A stretch of 64,000 bases of DNA from JAZKID01 sp963714065. Its GTDB lineage: Bacteria > Pseudomonadota > Alphaproteobacteria > Rhizobiales > UBA4765. Below are positions 53,308 to 61,402 of this stretch, piece by piece (position 1 is the first letter of the stretch; every line of letters starts with the position of its first letter). The notes beneath the pieces were generated by a model. The model was not told the origin of the DNA and searched no databases. It was given only the letters and a program-made list of their open reading frames with translations. A program made the translations under genes and the position numbers. Location of the stretch: assembly GCA_963714065.1 (NCBI GenBank), contig OY970226.1, forward strand, positions 1,426,001 to 1,490,000, written 5' to 3'.

Positions 53308-54894
53308 ATGGATTTTTCCCGCCGTCATTTCCTGAAAAGCTTTCTGGGCGCGCCTTCTTTATATATTGCAGGCAGCGTGCTTGAGCGCGCGCAGGCGCAG
53401 AATATCGAATTGAATTTCGGCACGCCGCACGCTTTTTCCTTCGAGGCTCTGAAAGGGCGGGCTACGAAAATGGCGTCTGAAGTGTATATCAGCCCGCTCA
53501 CGCCCATGCCCGATGTGGTGAAGGCAATCAACTACGATGTGCATGGCAAGATCAAGTTCAGGGATGAGGCAGCCCTGTTCAAGGATGACAAGGATGCGCA
53601 TCCTGTTACCTTCTTTCATCTCGGCAGCTATTTCCCAAAACGCGTCGGCATTCATGTGGTCGCAGGCGGCAAGGCGCGCGAAGTGCTTTATTCGGCCGAT
53701 TATTTCGACATGCCTGCCGACAGCCCGGCGCATAAATTGCCGCGCGAGGCAGGTTTCGCCGGTTTCCGCTTTCAGGAAAAGCAATCGCGCGACGACTGGC
53801 GTACGCAGGACTGGGCAGTATTTCTTGGCGCCTCCTATTTCCGCGCCATCGGCGATCTTGGCCAATATGGCATTTCGGCGCGCGGCGTTGCCCTGAATGT
53901 CAGCGTCCCGGGCAAGCTGGAGGAATTTCCCGATTTCCGCGAATTCTGGATCGAGACGCCGCAGGATCCGGAAGCTGGCGATGTGGTTTATGCACTGCTC
54001 GATAGTCCTTCTATCGCGGGAGCCTATAAATTCACCCTGTCGCGCACGCGCGGCGTGGTAATCGAGGTGGAAGCGCATCTGCATCTGCGCAAGGATGTCG
54101 ATCAGCTTGGCATCACGCCGCTCACTACCATGTACTGGTATTCCGAAATGTTGCATCCGGCAAAGCCCGAATGGCGGCCGGAGGTGCATGATTCGGACGG
54201 GCTGCAAATCTGGAACGGTGCAGGTGAGCTGATCTGGCGGCCGCTGAACGATCCGCCGCGCATTCTCACGTCTTCCTTTAACGATGAGAACCCGCGCGGT
54301 TTCGGCCTGATGCAGCGCGACCGCAATTTCGACCATTATCTCGACGGCGTGTTTTACGACCGCCGTCCCTCGCTTTATGTGCAGACGGAAGGCAATTGGG
54401 GCAAGGGTGCCGTGCAGCTTGTCGAAATCCCGACCGATAACGAGACGATGGATAATGTCATTGCCATGTGGGTGCCGGCTGAGCCTGCCAAACGCGGTGC
54501 GAAATTTTCATTTAGCTATAAAACTTTCTGGCAGGCGGACAACCCTTCGCTGCCAAAGATCGCGCGCGTGGTCGCAACCCGTATCGGCGAGGGGGGGCAG
54601 CCGGGGCAGGATCGCGCCAAGCCTACGCGCAAATTCGTCGTCGAATTTTTAGGCGGGGGCCTGGTGAATTTGGCCCCGGGCATCAGGCCGGAACTGGCCG
54701 TCAGTGCTTCACGTGGAACGATCGAGCCATTCCGCATCGTCGAAGCGGTGCCGGACGATGTGCCGGGCCACTGGCGTGTGCAGTTCGATCTAGATGCGAC
54801 GGGCGCGGAGCCTGTGGAGCTGCGCTGCTATCTGAAACAGGGCGCGGATGTGCTTTCCGAAACCTGGCTCTATCAATATCACCCGGGCAAATAA
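53308..54894 (+). CDS. opgD: Periplasmic glucan biosynthesis protein, OpgD/MdoG family (copy 1)
   Basis: A 528-aa periplasmic protein of the MdoG/OpgD family. The Tat signal is visible as SRRHFLKSFLGA, with a hydrophobic core and a cut likely after RAQA. The sequence FGTPHAFSFEALKGRATKMA starts the family domain, and PVTFFHLGSYFPKRVG, FRDEAALF and GFGLMQRDRNFDHYLDG follow. OpgD/OpgG proteins shape osmoregulated periplasmic glucans. No OpgH synthase is in the window. The second copy at 62066 is of similar length and layout, so the two may act at different steps, as OpgG and OpgD do in E. coli. Confidence 0.92.
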   Translation: MDFSRRHFLKSFLGAPSLYIAGSVLERAQAQNIELNFGTPHAFSFEALKGRATKMASEVYISPLTPMPDVVKAINYDVHGKIKFRDEAALFKDDKDAHPVTFFHLGSYFPKRVGIHVVAGGKAREVLYSADYFDMPADSPAHKLPREAGFAGFRFQEKQSRDDWRTQDWAVFLGASYFRAIGDLGQYGISARGVALNVSVPGKLEEFPDFREFWIETPQDPEAGDVVYALLDSPSIAGAYKFTLSRTRGVVIEVEAHLHLRKDVDQLGITPLTTMYWYSEMLHPAKPEWRPEVHDSDGLQIWNGAGELIWRPLNDPPRILTSSFNDENPRGFGLMQRDRNFDHYLDGVFYDRRPSLYVQTEGNWGKGAVQLVEIPTDNETMDNVIAMWVPAEPAKRGAKFSFSYKTFWQADNPSLPKIARVVATRIGEGGQPGQDRAKPTRKFVVEFLGGGLVNLAPGIRPELAVSASRGTIEPFRIVEAVPDDVPGHWRVQFDLDATGAEPVELRCYLKQGADVLSETWLYQYHPGK

Positions 54895-54897
54895 GCT

Positions 54898-55635
54898 CTA
54901 ACCAGCCGCCAGAACCGCAATATAAATCACGCCCATGCCCAGCAGGGTTGTGATCGTGGTCAGCGCTTTCGGGTGCGAGTGATAGCTTTCGGGGATCAAA
55001 TCGCTTGCACCGATATAAAGGAACAGCCCTGCGAAGCAGGAGAGCAGCAAGCCGAACTGTGGCGCGGGGATTTTGAACAATAAGGTCGAGGCAATGCCAA
55101 GTGCGGGGGAGGCCGCGTCGATCAGCAGCCAGCGTAGTGCCGTTTGCCGCTCGCCGCCGTTTTTCAACACCATGTTCATGGTGTTCATGCCATCGGAAAA
55201 ATCATGCGTCAGAACAGCGAGTGCCATTACAAGGCCGATCTCATGGGAAATATTGAAAGCGACGCCGATGGCAATACCATCAAGGAAGCTGTGCGCCGAC
55301 AGGCTGGCGGCTCCCAGCGAGGCACGATGGAGCGGCGCATGCATATGACCATGCGCACATTCGATACCGGGCGCATTTCCGTGAAACGGCAGGATGCGGT
55401 CGAGCAGCAGATAGGCCGCAAAGCCTGCGGCGGCATAAAGCATTAATGTTCCGGACGTGTGATATTGCGAACCGAGCTTGATCGCTTCCGGCAGCAGCTC
55501 GAAGAAGGCAACGCCCATCACCGCGCCAGCGGAAAAGCCGAGGATCAGGTGCAGCTTGTCTCTCAAGCGCAGCGCAACCAGCCCGCCGGTCATGGTGGCA
55601 AGAAAAGCACCCAGCGCGATGAGGAAGAGGAGCAT
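54898..55635 (-). CDS. ZIP family metal transporter
   Basis: A 245-aa membrane protein with about eight hydrophobic segments. Helix IV has SLSAHSFLDGIAIGVAFN and helix V has LAVLTHDFSDGMNT, giving the His/Asp/Asn metal path of ZIP zinc/iron transporters. A His-rich loop, CAHGHMHAPLH, lies between the third and fourth helices, as usual for the family. It likely takes up zinc or other divalent metals. It converges on the opgD gene three bases away and is downstream of the homospermidine synthase gene on the same strand, with an inverted repeat between them. Confidence 0.9.
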   Translation of the reverse strand: MLLFLIALGAFLATMTGGLVALRLRDKLHLILGFSAGAVMGVAFFELLPEAIKLGSQYHTSGTLMLYAAAGFAAYLLLDRILPFHGNAPGIECAHGHMHAPLHRASLGAASLSAHSFLDGIAIGVAFNISHEIGLVMALAVLTHDFSDGMNTMNMVLKNGGERQTALRWLLIDAASPALGIASTLLFKIPAPQFGLLLSCFAGLFLYIGASDLIPESYHSHPKALTTITTLLGMGVIYIAVLAAG

Positions 55636-55692
55636 GGGTGAGTTTTAGGTGAGAGGTTGATGAAGAGTCAACTTAGCAGACATTATGGAAAT

Positions 55693-55788
55693 CGTCATCG
55701 CGAGCGAGCGTAAGCTCGCGTGGCGATCCAGTAAAGCTTTATAATCTGGATTGCCACGTCGGCGCTGAAGCGCCTCCTCGCAATGACG
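55693..55788. repeat. Inverted pair of dispersed CGTCATYGCGAG...GTGGCRATCCAG elements
   Basis: Two copies of a roughly 40-base REP-like element face each other. The first runs CGTCATCGCGAG to GTGGCGATCCAG; the second, reversed, runs from CTGGATTGCCAC to CTCGCAATGACG. Each has its own internal GC hairpin, and together they can fold into one long stem with an AT-rich loop containing TAAAGCTTTA. It lies in the gap after the homospermidine synthase gene. A third copy is at 60119. Such elements are common in intergenic DNA and may stabilise transcript ends. Confidence 0.8.
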
Positions 55789-55796
55789 GTGAAATG

Positions 55797-57311
55797 TTAA
55801 CCCGCCGCCTTTTTTGGCGCGTTCGCATTGGCGTTGGTTTGTGCTTTGTCGGCGCGCGCTGTGGTCAGCCCTGTGCGCACGAGGATATTGCGGAACTGCC
55901 AGGGGTCTGATGTGTCGAGCTCTTCGGGGAAGAAGCTGTCCTCGCGATCTTGCAGCGGCGTCCAGTCGGTGTAATAGCCTTTGACGGGACCTAAGTAGGG
56001 AAGCTGTACCTCGAGGCAACGTTTAAAATCCATCTCGTCGGCCTCGACCACACCTGCCTTCGGATTGTCGAGCGCCCACACCATGCCCGCGAGCACAGCC
56101 GACGTCACCTGCAGGCCGGTTGCGTTCTGGTAAGGCGCGAGCTGTTTTGTTTCATCATTGGAGAGCTGCGAGCCGTACCAATAGGCGTTTTTCTTATGGC
56201 CGTAGAGCAGCACGCCCAGCTCATCGATACCGCCTTCGGCGATCTCGTCGACGCCAAGGATGTGATGCTCGTCCTGCATCTTGCCCGCGCGGCCGAACAG
56301 TTCATGCAGCGAGAGCACCGCGCCGTTGCAGGGGTGATAGGCGTAATGCGAGGTAGGACGATAAGTCGCTTTGCCGGAGGAATCCTTCAGCGTGAAATAA
56401 TCGGCAATCGAGATCGACTCGTTATGCGTGACGAGGAAGCCGTATTGCGGGCCCGGCGTGGGGCACCAGCTGCGCACGCGCGTGTTCGCGCCGGGCTGCA
56501 GGAGATAAATGGCAGCGTCGCAGCCCGTGCTGTGGCGGCGGCCGTTGTCCGGCATCCATTTTTCATGCGTGCCGAAGCCCAGCTCGGCCGGCTGCATGCC
56601 TTCCGAGAGAAAGCCTTCAACCGACCAGGTGTTGACGAACACGTCAATCGGTTTCGGCTGGAAACCCTGCTGTGTGTCGCGTTCGGCGATGTGAATGCCC
56701 TTCACGCCGACGCTCTGCATCAGTCTGCCCCAGCCTTCGCGCGTGGTCGGCTCCTCGAATTTCAGGCCGGTGTCCTTGGCGATATCGACGAGGGCCTTTT
56801 TCACGAACCACGACACCATGCCGGGGTTGGCGCCGCAGCAGGAAACGGCCGTTGTCTTGCCCTTGTTCTTCTCGGCTAGACGCAGCACGCCTTCGCGCAT
56901 CGCGTAATTGGTGCGCTGCTCCGGCGTGAGGTTTTTATTGAAATAAGTGCCCGGCCATGGTTCGACCACGGTGTCGATGTAGAAGGTATCGTTTGCCTGG
57001 GCGTAATCCATCAGCTCGATGGAGGATGTGTCGACTGATAGATTGACGATGAAGGCCTGCCCCGGACCTTGTTTGATCAGGGGCCCAAGAATGGTTTTAT
57101 AATTCTCTTTCGTGATCGCTTCCTTGATGAATTTATAACCGCGCTCGTCCACCAGTTTGCGGTCATGATCTTTCGGGTCGATGACATAGAATTTTGACTT
57201 GTCGAATTTGAAATGGCGCTCGATGAGCGGCAGCGTGCCTTTGCCGATCGAGCCGAAGCCGATCATGATCACCGGGCCTTTGATCTCGTGGTAGACGGGG
57301 TGCTTGGTCAT
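55797..57311 (-). CDS. hss: Homospermidine synthase
   Basis: A 504-aa enzyme, slightly longer than characterised bacterial forms (about 477 aa). The N-terminus PVIMIGFGSIGKGTLPLIER is the NAD-binding motif, followed by NLSVDTSSIELM, DTVVEPWPGTY and SCCGANPGMVSWFVK, all hallmarks of bacterial HSS. It makes sym-homospermidine from two putrescines (or putrescine plus spermidine) with transient NAD reduction. It is typical of Alphaproteobacteria. Ornithine decarboxylase, the source of putrescine, is encoded 1.1 kb upstream on the same strand. AAAGGA precedes the ATG. Confidence 0.96.
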   Translation of the reverse strand: MTKHPVYHEIKGPVIMIGFGSIGKGTLPLIERHFKFDKSKFYVIDPKDHDRKLVDERGYKFIKEAITKENYKTILGPLIKQGPGQAFIVNLSVDTSSIELMDYAQANDTFYIDTVVEPWPGTYFNKNLTPEQRTNYAMREGVLRLAEKNKGKTTAVSCCGANPGMVSWFVKKALVDIAKDTGLKFEEPTTREGWGRLMQSVGVKGIHIAERDTQQGFQPKPIDVFVNTWSVEGFLSEGMQPAELGFGTHEKWMPDNGRRHSTGCDAAIYLLQPGANTRVRSWCPTPGPQYGFLVTHNESISIADYFTLKDSSGKATYRPTSHYAYHPCNGAVLSLHELFGRAGKMQDEHHILGVDEIAEGGIDELGVLLYGHKKNAYWYGSQLSNDETKQLAPYQNATGLQVTSAVLAGMVWALDNPKAGVVEADEMDFKRCLEVQLPYLGPVKGYYTDWTPLQDREDSFFPEELDTSDPWQFRNILVRTGLTTARADKAQTNANANAPKKAAG

Positions 57312-57491
57312 TGGAAAATCCTTTCAAAACGCGGTTATTTGCGTTTCTTGTGAGGGAAAAAGTGTGAATATGCAAGTTGATCCTAAATGCCGATATGTAA
57401 AAGCCTAATAGAAAAACGCAATTGAGTTGCTTGTACTTACTTGGAATCCCATGCTACATCCCAAAAATAATATTTCAAGCGGAGGTCTTAC

Positions 57492-57848
57492 ATGAGAATT
57501 AGCTCGATAAATGCGGCAGCTTCCCATTCTTTTATTCAAAACGACAGCAGCTTGATTGGCCATGTGACGCTACAACCCTTATTTATAATTGAAGAAAATT
57601 TAGTGCGTCTTATTAATGATACTTGTTCAACGGACTATGAGGTTTCAATAGGGGGGCTAACCGATTGGTGGTTGAAAAGAAATACAATTACTTTTTTAAA
57701 AAAAGAAGAAGTTGCTGCTATTGTTAAAGAATTAGGCGATATTTATGAACCGCCTCCAGGCATGTGGAAAGGCGATAAGCTCGATTTTTGGGAATATCTC
57801 CCCTATTTGCGCAAGAAAAATCTTACCGGCAAAAAAGCATCGAAATAA
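57492..57848 (+). CDS. Hypothetical protein (118 aa)
   Basis: Unrecognised 118-aa protein. GGAGG lies seven bases before the ATG, so it is probably translated. The sequence starts MRISSINAAASHSF, is slightly acidic to neutral, and has a C-terminal basic tail RKKNLTGKKASK. The middle holds LTDWWLKRNTITFLKKEE. Its codons are clearly more AT-rich than those of the flanking polyamine genes, suggesting recent acquisition. It lies alone on the plus strand between hss and a GNAT gene. The first four residues match those of the EF-hand-like repeat protein at 61293; this may be chance. Confidence 0.65.
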   Translation: MRISSINAAASHSFIQNDSSLIGHVTLQPLFIIEENLVRLINDTCSTDYEVSIGGLTDWWLKRNTITFLKKEEVAAIVKELGDIYEPPPGMWKGDKLDFWEYLPYLRKKNLTGKKASK

Positions 57849-57875
57849 AAAGCGGCTTTAAGCCGCTTTTCTTTT
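57848..57875. terminator. Bidirectional Rho-independent terminator
   Basis: AAAAGCGGCTT (57848-57858) pairs with AAGCCGCTTTT (57860-57870), a perfect 11-bp stem with a one-base centre. A-tracts and T-tracts flank it on both sides, so it can stop the 118-aa gene on the plus strand and the GNAT gene on the minus strand. The stop codons of both genes touch it. Confidence 0.88.
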
Positions 57876-58388
57876 CGGCAGGTTTTTCGGCGCAAGCTGG
57901 CCGCTCATGCCGACCATGCCGTGCGCATTCATCAGCGCGCCGGGTTGCAGCTCAAGCCCCAAAAAACGGGCGAGATCGACCGGGCCCGGCAGTTGCAGAT
58001 TTTGCGCGAGCGTCCGGGCAAAACCGAAGCGTCCGTAATAGGGTTCATCGCCTACCAGCAGCACGGCCTTATGGCCAAGCGCTTCCGCACGCAAAAGCGC
58101 ATGGCGGATCAGCGCATCGCCAAGCCCCTGTTTTCGATATTCGGGCGCAACGGCCACCGGGCCGAGCAGCAGGGCGGGTGCACCGCCGGCATCGATTTCC
58201 CAAAGGCGGATTGTGCCGATTACATCTTCGAAATCGTTCAGCATCACGAAGGCAAGGCCAGCGGCCGGCAGATAGCCCTTGCGCATTTTCTGTACGGTCT
58301 TGCGGTGGCGCGCTTTGCCGAAGGTGCGCTCCAGCAAGGCTTCGATCTTCAGCGCATCGCCCGCATGTTCGGGCATGATGCGATACAT
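57858..58388 (-). CDS. GNAT family N-acetyltransferase
   Basis: A 176-aa acetyltransferase. The acetyl-CoA loop is VAPEYRKQGLGDALIRHAL, preceded by the beta-strand LLLGPVAVAPE; the C-terminal half has VLLVGDEPYYGRFGFART, typical of the YhbS-like GNAT subgroup. The substrate is unknown, but it follows the ornithine decarboxylase gene on the same strand by under 50 bases, so a polyamine or amino acid is possible. The ATG at 58388, preceded by GAGAGAGG, is preferred. An in-frame ATG at 58433, one base after the decarboxylase stop, is an alternative giving 15 more residues. Confidence 0.88.
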   Translation of the reverse strand: MYRIMPEHAGDALKIEALLERTFGKARHRKTVQKMRKGYLPAAGLAFVMLNDFEDVIGTIRLWEIDAGGAPALLLGPVAVAPEYRKQGLGDALIRHALLRAEALGHKAVLLVGDEPYYGRFGFARTLAQNLQLPGPVDLARFLGLELQPGALMNAHGMVGMSGQLAPKNLPKRKAA

Positions 58389-58434
58389 CGTTTCCTCTCT
58401 CAGTGAGGGAGGATGGAACAGGTTGTTTTCCATG

Positions 58435-59571
58435 TCAGATCACAACCTGTTTGAGCGGCTCGAAACCGTTGAAAGCTACGGCCGAATAGGTGGTGGTGTA
58501 GGCGCCGGTGCCCTCAATGAGGAGCTTGTCTCCAATCTCCAGGCTGACGGGCAGGTCGTAAGGCGCTTTTTCGTACATCACATCCACCGAGTCGCAGGTC
58601 GGGCCTGCCAGCACGCAAGGCGCTTTTTTCCCGTTGTCGCGCTTCGTCTTGATGGGATAGCGGATGCTCTCGTCCATGGTTTCGGCGAGGCCGCCGAATT
58701 TGCCGATGTCGAGATAGACCCAGCGCTGCTCGTTCTCGGCCTTGCTCTTCTTCGAGATCAGCACGACCTCGGCCTGGATGATGCCCGCATTGCCGACCAT
58801 GCCGCGGCCCGGCTCGATGATTGTTTCCGGGATCTGGTTGCCGAAATGCTTGCGAAGCGCGCTGAAGATCGCCTGGCCGTAAGCTTTCACGGCGGGTACT
58901 TTCTTCAGATATTTGGTCGGGAAACCGCCGCCGAGATTGACCATGGACAGGCTGATGCCCCGTTCTGCGCAGGTGCGGAAGACGCTTGCGGCCGTTGCCA
59001 GCGCGCGGTCCCAGCTTGCGACATCGCGCTGCTGCGAGCCGACATGGAAGGAAATGCCATGCGCGGTGAGGCCTTTTCTGTGTGCGTGCTCGAGCACGTC
59101 GGGCGCCATTTCGGGCGCGCAGCCGAATTTGCGCGACAACGGCCATTCCGCGCCGACGCAATCGCAAAGGATGCGGCAGAAGACTTTGGAACCTGGTGCC
59201 GCGCGGGCGATTTTCTCGACTTCCGCCTCGCAATCCACGGCAAAAAGGCGAATGCCAAGCGCATAGGCGCGCGCGATATCGGCTTCCTTCTTGATGGTAT
59301 TGCCGAAGCTGATGCGATCGGCGGTTGCGCCTGTCGCCAGCACCATTTCGATCTCGGCAACGGAAGCCGCATCGAAGCAGGAGCCGAGATCGGCCAGAAG
59401 CTGCAACACTTCGGGCGCGGGATTGGCCTTCACGGCGTAGAACACACGCGTGTCGGGCAGCGCCTTGGCGAAAGAATTATAGTTCTCGCGTACCTGCTCA
59501 AGGTCGAGCACCAGCAGCGGGCCGGTGTGCGAAGGCTGTGCGCGAAGATAGTCACGAATGCGGTCGGTCAT
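58435..59571 (-). CDS. odc: Ornithine decarboxylase, fold type III PLP enzyme
   Basis: A 378-aa decarboxylase of the eukaryote-like (alanine-racemase fold) group, common in Alphaproteobacteria. The PLP lysine is K48 in FYAVKANPAPE; SFHVGSQQRD and NLGGGFPTKY are substrate/PLP-contact segments; GPTCDSVDVMYEKAPYDLP contains the catalytic Cys from the second subunit. The enzyme makes putrescine from ornithine, with lysine use possible in some members. The ATG at 59571, with GGGAG eight bases upstream, is preferred over a 28-codon longer reading that enters the structured leader. Regulation by that leader is likely. Confidence 0.93.
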   Translation of the reverse strand: MTDRIRDYLRAQPSHTGPLLVLDLEQVRENYNSFAKALPDTRVFYAVKANPAPEVLQLLADLGSCFDAASVAEIEMVLATGATADRISFGNTIKKEADIARAYALGIRLFAVDCEAEVEKIARAAPGSKVFCRILCDCVGAEWPLSRKFGCAPEMAPDVLEHAHRKGLTAHGISFHVGSQQRDVASWDRALATAASVFRTCAERGISLSMVNLGGGFPTKYLKKVPAVKAYGQAIFSALRKHFGNQIPETIIEPGRGMVGNAGIIQAEVVLISKKSKAENEQRWVYLDIGKFGGLAETMDESIRYPIKTKRDNGKKAPCVLAGPTCDSVDVMYEKAPYDLPVSLEIGDKLLIEGTGAYTTTYSAVAFNGFEPLKQVVI

Positions 59572-60020
59572 GAAGCGAACTCCCAAAACCAAAGTTAAAC
59601 CCATGGTCCTCCGGCTTTTAAAGCGGCGGGCTTTGGACGCCCGGCGGCCTTGCAAGTCTGAAAACCCGGGCCGAAACCGCGCAAGCGATCAGCGGCCCTT
59701 TAAGTGCTGCCTTGGATTGGTTGGGATTGGTTCGCAACCGCACGTCTGGCAATGAAGTACAAGCTCTCTAAGGGGTCACCGGATCTGGAAACCGGCTAAG
59801 GCTTAGAAAACCCGCTACGTCGTTGCTTCAAGTCTCGTCCTGCATGGAGAATGCAGTTCACCGGTCTATTCCGGCTGCCAGTCGTATGTACGGGGCGCGA
59901 TCCTTTTAAAGACCGGAGGAAGACGTCCACATCTTCCCCTTAGCTCCGGGCGGCTGTGCGGTCTCTTGCCCGCATGCCCACCGACCAGCACGAGACCACA
60001 GGCACGTGCGAAATTGGGTG
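59572..60020 (-). promoter_or_regulatory. Long structured 5' leader of ornithine decarboxylase (speF-motif candidate)
   Basis: About 450 bases upstream of odc on the minus strand hold no gene but several stems: GGTCTC/GAGACC (59960-59965 with 59992-59997), GGAAGA/TCTTCC (59918-59937), CCGGTCT/AGACCGG (59861-59867 with 59910-59916) and CTGCAT/ATGCAG (59840-59856). A GC-rich region with CCGCCGGGCG and CGCCCGGCGG-like pairs lies near the ribosome site. Known: the speF RNA motif lies upstream of alphaproteobacterial ornithine decarboxylase genes and has a similar length. I could not check the match to its covariance model. TTGACA (minus strand, 60040-60045) sits upstream as a possible -35, but no clear -10 is seen. 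Confidence 0.6.
59940..59975 (-). CDS. Possible Arg-rich leader peptide (11 aa) in the decarboxylase leader
   Basis: Within the structured leader, ATG at 59975 opens an 11-codon frame reading MRARDRTAARS and ending in TAA at 59940. Four of its eleven codons are arginine (CGG, AGA, CGC, CGG). It starts inside the loop of the GGTCTC/GAGACC stem and covers one arm of it, so ribosome movement would open that stem. Arginine is a precursor of ornithine, and E. coli speF is controlled by its own leader peptide, which makes this position notable. The upstream ribosome site (GGTGGG) is weak and too close. Confidence 0.3.
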   Translation of the reverse strand: MRARDRTAARS

Positions 60021-60118
60021 AGCCTAAAATAAGTGTGTTTGTCAATTCGCGCAAGAGGGTTTTGTATTTTTTCGTTTACAACTGGTAAAGGCGCGCGCGG
60101 CTGTTGCGCGCGAAAAAA

Positions 60119-60159
60119 GTGTCATCGCGAGCCGACGAAGTCGGCGTGGCGATCCAGCC
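60119..60159. repeat. Dispersed REP-like element, third copy
   Basis: GTGTCATCGCGAG then CCGACGAAGTCGG, a GC hairpin, then CGTGGCGATCCAG. It matches the ends of the two elements at 55693-55788 while its central hairpin differs. It lies in the gap upstream of the odc leader. Confidence 0.75.
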
Positions 60160-60197
60160 TGTCATTCGCAAATGATGCGATGAAATCTGAGTATTAT

Positions 60198-60259
60198 CGT
60201 CATGCCCGCGCAGGCGGGCATCTACTTACCTTGAGATCCCCGCCTTCGCGGGGATGACG
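60198..60259. repeat. Inverted pair of CGTCATSCCCGCG elements
   Basis: CGTCATGCCCGCG with its internal hairpin GCCCGCGCAGGCGGGC is followed, after a short AT-containing spacer, by the reversed copy ending CGCGGGGATGACG. Each half is a stem and both can pair with one another. This is a second repeat family, different from that at 60119, common in intergenic regions of many bacteria. Between 60260 and 60340 I see nothing recognisable. Confidence 0.75.
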
Positions 60260-60340
60260 AAAGAGATCTTGCGGCTTGCTCAGCTCATAAAATTTTCGCG
60301 TACTGTTGCGCAGAGGAGACACCGGAATGTGAAGAAGTGT

Positions 60341-60385
60341 GAGCTGACGTTTTATTCCTGCTAAATGAAAAGCAGGCTTCAGCTC
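60341..60385. repeat. Nested hairpin downstream of the EF-hand-like gene
   Basis: GAGCTGA (60341-60347) pairs with TCAGCTC (60379-60385), enclosing a second stem CCTGCT/AGCAGG (60357-60362 with 60371-60376). It lies just beyond the 3' end of the minus-strand EF-hand-like gene, which is followed first by a CTTTTTTATT tract. It could help end that transcript, though no long T-tract follows the outer stem. Confidence 0.45.
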
Positions 60386-60413
60386 CGGTTTTATGAGAAT
60401 AAAAAAGCCAGCC

Positions 60414-61293
60414 TCAGGCCTTGATCCAGGTGCCGGGCATTGCCAGCGCTGTGCGGCGATGAAGCTGGTATTCTTCTTTCAGGCTCAATTGTCCGCCGAA
60501 AGATTTCCAGGCGAATTCATAATAAGAAAAGGGCGTGCGCTCATCCAGGGAAAAAGAATAGCCCGTTTTTCCCCACCTAGTCCAATTGGCAACGGCTTTT
60601 TGATCGAATGACAAGCCGGATCGATCGATGAACTCCTGCAGCTCGTTACGAGGATTTTCTTTGCGTCCCAATAAAGTGCGCCCCTGACCATTGCTGATGT
60701 AGTCATCATCGCCGGCATAGTTTTTCAGGATCTCTTTTATGAAAGGAATGAACTCGGTGCGATAGCCGATTGCACCATCTCCGTTCCTGTCGACGGAGGA
60801 GGCCAGCCTGCCTTTTACGGTTTGCAAGCCGATAAAATCTTCATAAGACCGCGCATCAGGCCCGACGTCTCCTCCCGCTTCGCGCCAGGCATAGGTATAA
60901 TAATTTAAAAGCGAGCCTGTGTTGTCGTCTATGGAAAAAGAATAGGCGGGAGGGCCCGAATTGGAAACCTGCCTTGAGTTCGAAAGGCAGGCCGGACTCT
61001 TCCTGGAATTTTTCCAGTTCGTTAAAGTCGTCTTCCGGCGTGTTGCTGATATAGCGGTCATTGCGTGCATATTGTTCCAGCTGCTTCCTTATATAGGGAA
61101 CAAATTCGCTCCAATAACCGATCACGTTGTCTTTGTTGGTGTCGATGTCGTCGAATCGGTGAATTTTTTCGGGAGCGGAGGTTCCGGCGGCTCTTGTCTT
61201 TAAGCCTGCTATTGTCTCGAGAAAAGAGGGGCGCTCATGGCCTTGCTGCGCGACAGCGAGCACATCAATCGAGCCTGGGAAGGAAATACGCAT
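60414..61293 (-). pseudogene. Tandem-repeat EF-hand-like protein, frameshifted
   Basis: The first 108 or so codons from ATG 61293 and the frame ending at 60414 encode the two halves of one protein, offset by one base near 60968. Removing one base from the GGTTT stretch gives KAVSNSGPPAYSFS, which aligns with KAVANWTRWGKTGYSFS in the second repeat, and 880 minus 1 bases is a whole number of codons (292 aa). Each repeat has an EF-hand-like loop (DTNKDNVIGYWSEF; DRNGDGAIGYRTEF), a DxYISN motif, and a YSFSxDxxT segment ending in AW and GG. The E falls at loop position 13 with S/T at 12. No known family is recognised. The frameshift may be natural or a sequencing error. Confidence 0.75.
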
Positions 61294-61349
61294 GCTGAAA
61301 TCTCAACCTTTCAAGCCGTTAAATTATGGCGCCGGACCAAATACGGAAT

Positions 61350-61380
61350 AAAAAACCGAGCGCGTGGCCCGGTTTTTAAA
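61350..61380 (-). terminator. Rho-independent terminator after the 128-aa EF-hand-like gene
   Basis: On the minus strand AAAAACCG pairs with CGGTTTTT around a GC-containing loop, and TTATT continues the T-tract. It starts about 23 bases after the stop codon of the 128-aa gene and separates it from the larger repeat gene downstream. T-tracts on both strands make it potentially bidirectional. Confidence 0.75.
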
Positions 61381-61402
61381 TTTTAGATGAGCCCGGTATT
61401 TA

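Noticed and set aside
58279..59598. Plus-strand open frame of over 400 codons opposite ornithine decarboxylase
   Set aside because: It is a mirror of a GC-rich gene; the minus strand has full decarboxylase motifs and a good start.
59866..60054. A 62-codon minus-strand frame in the odc leader
   Set aside because: It overlaps the structured leader, lacks a ribosome site and has an arbitrary composition; only the 11-codon frame is kept as a weak candidate.
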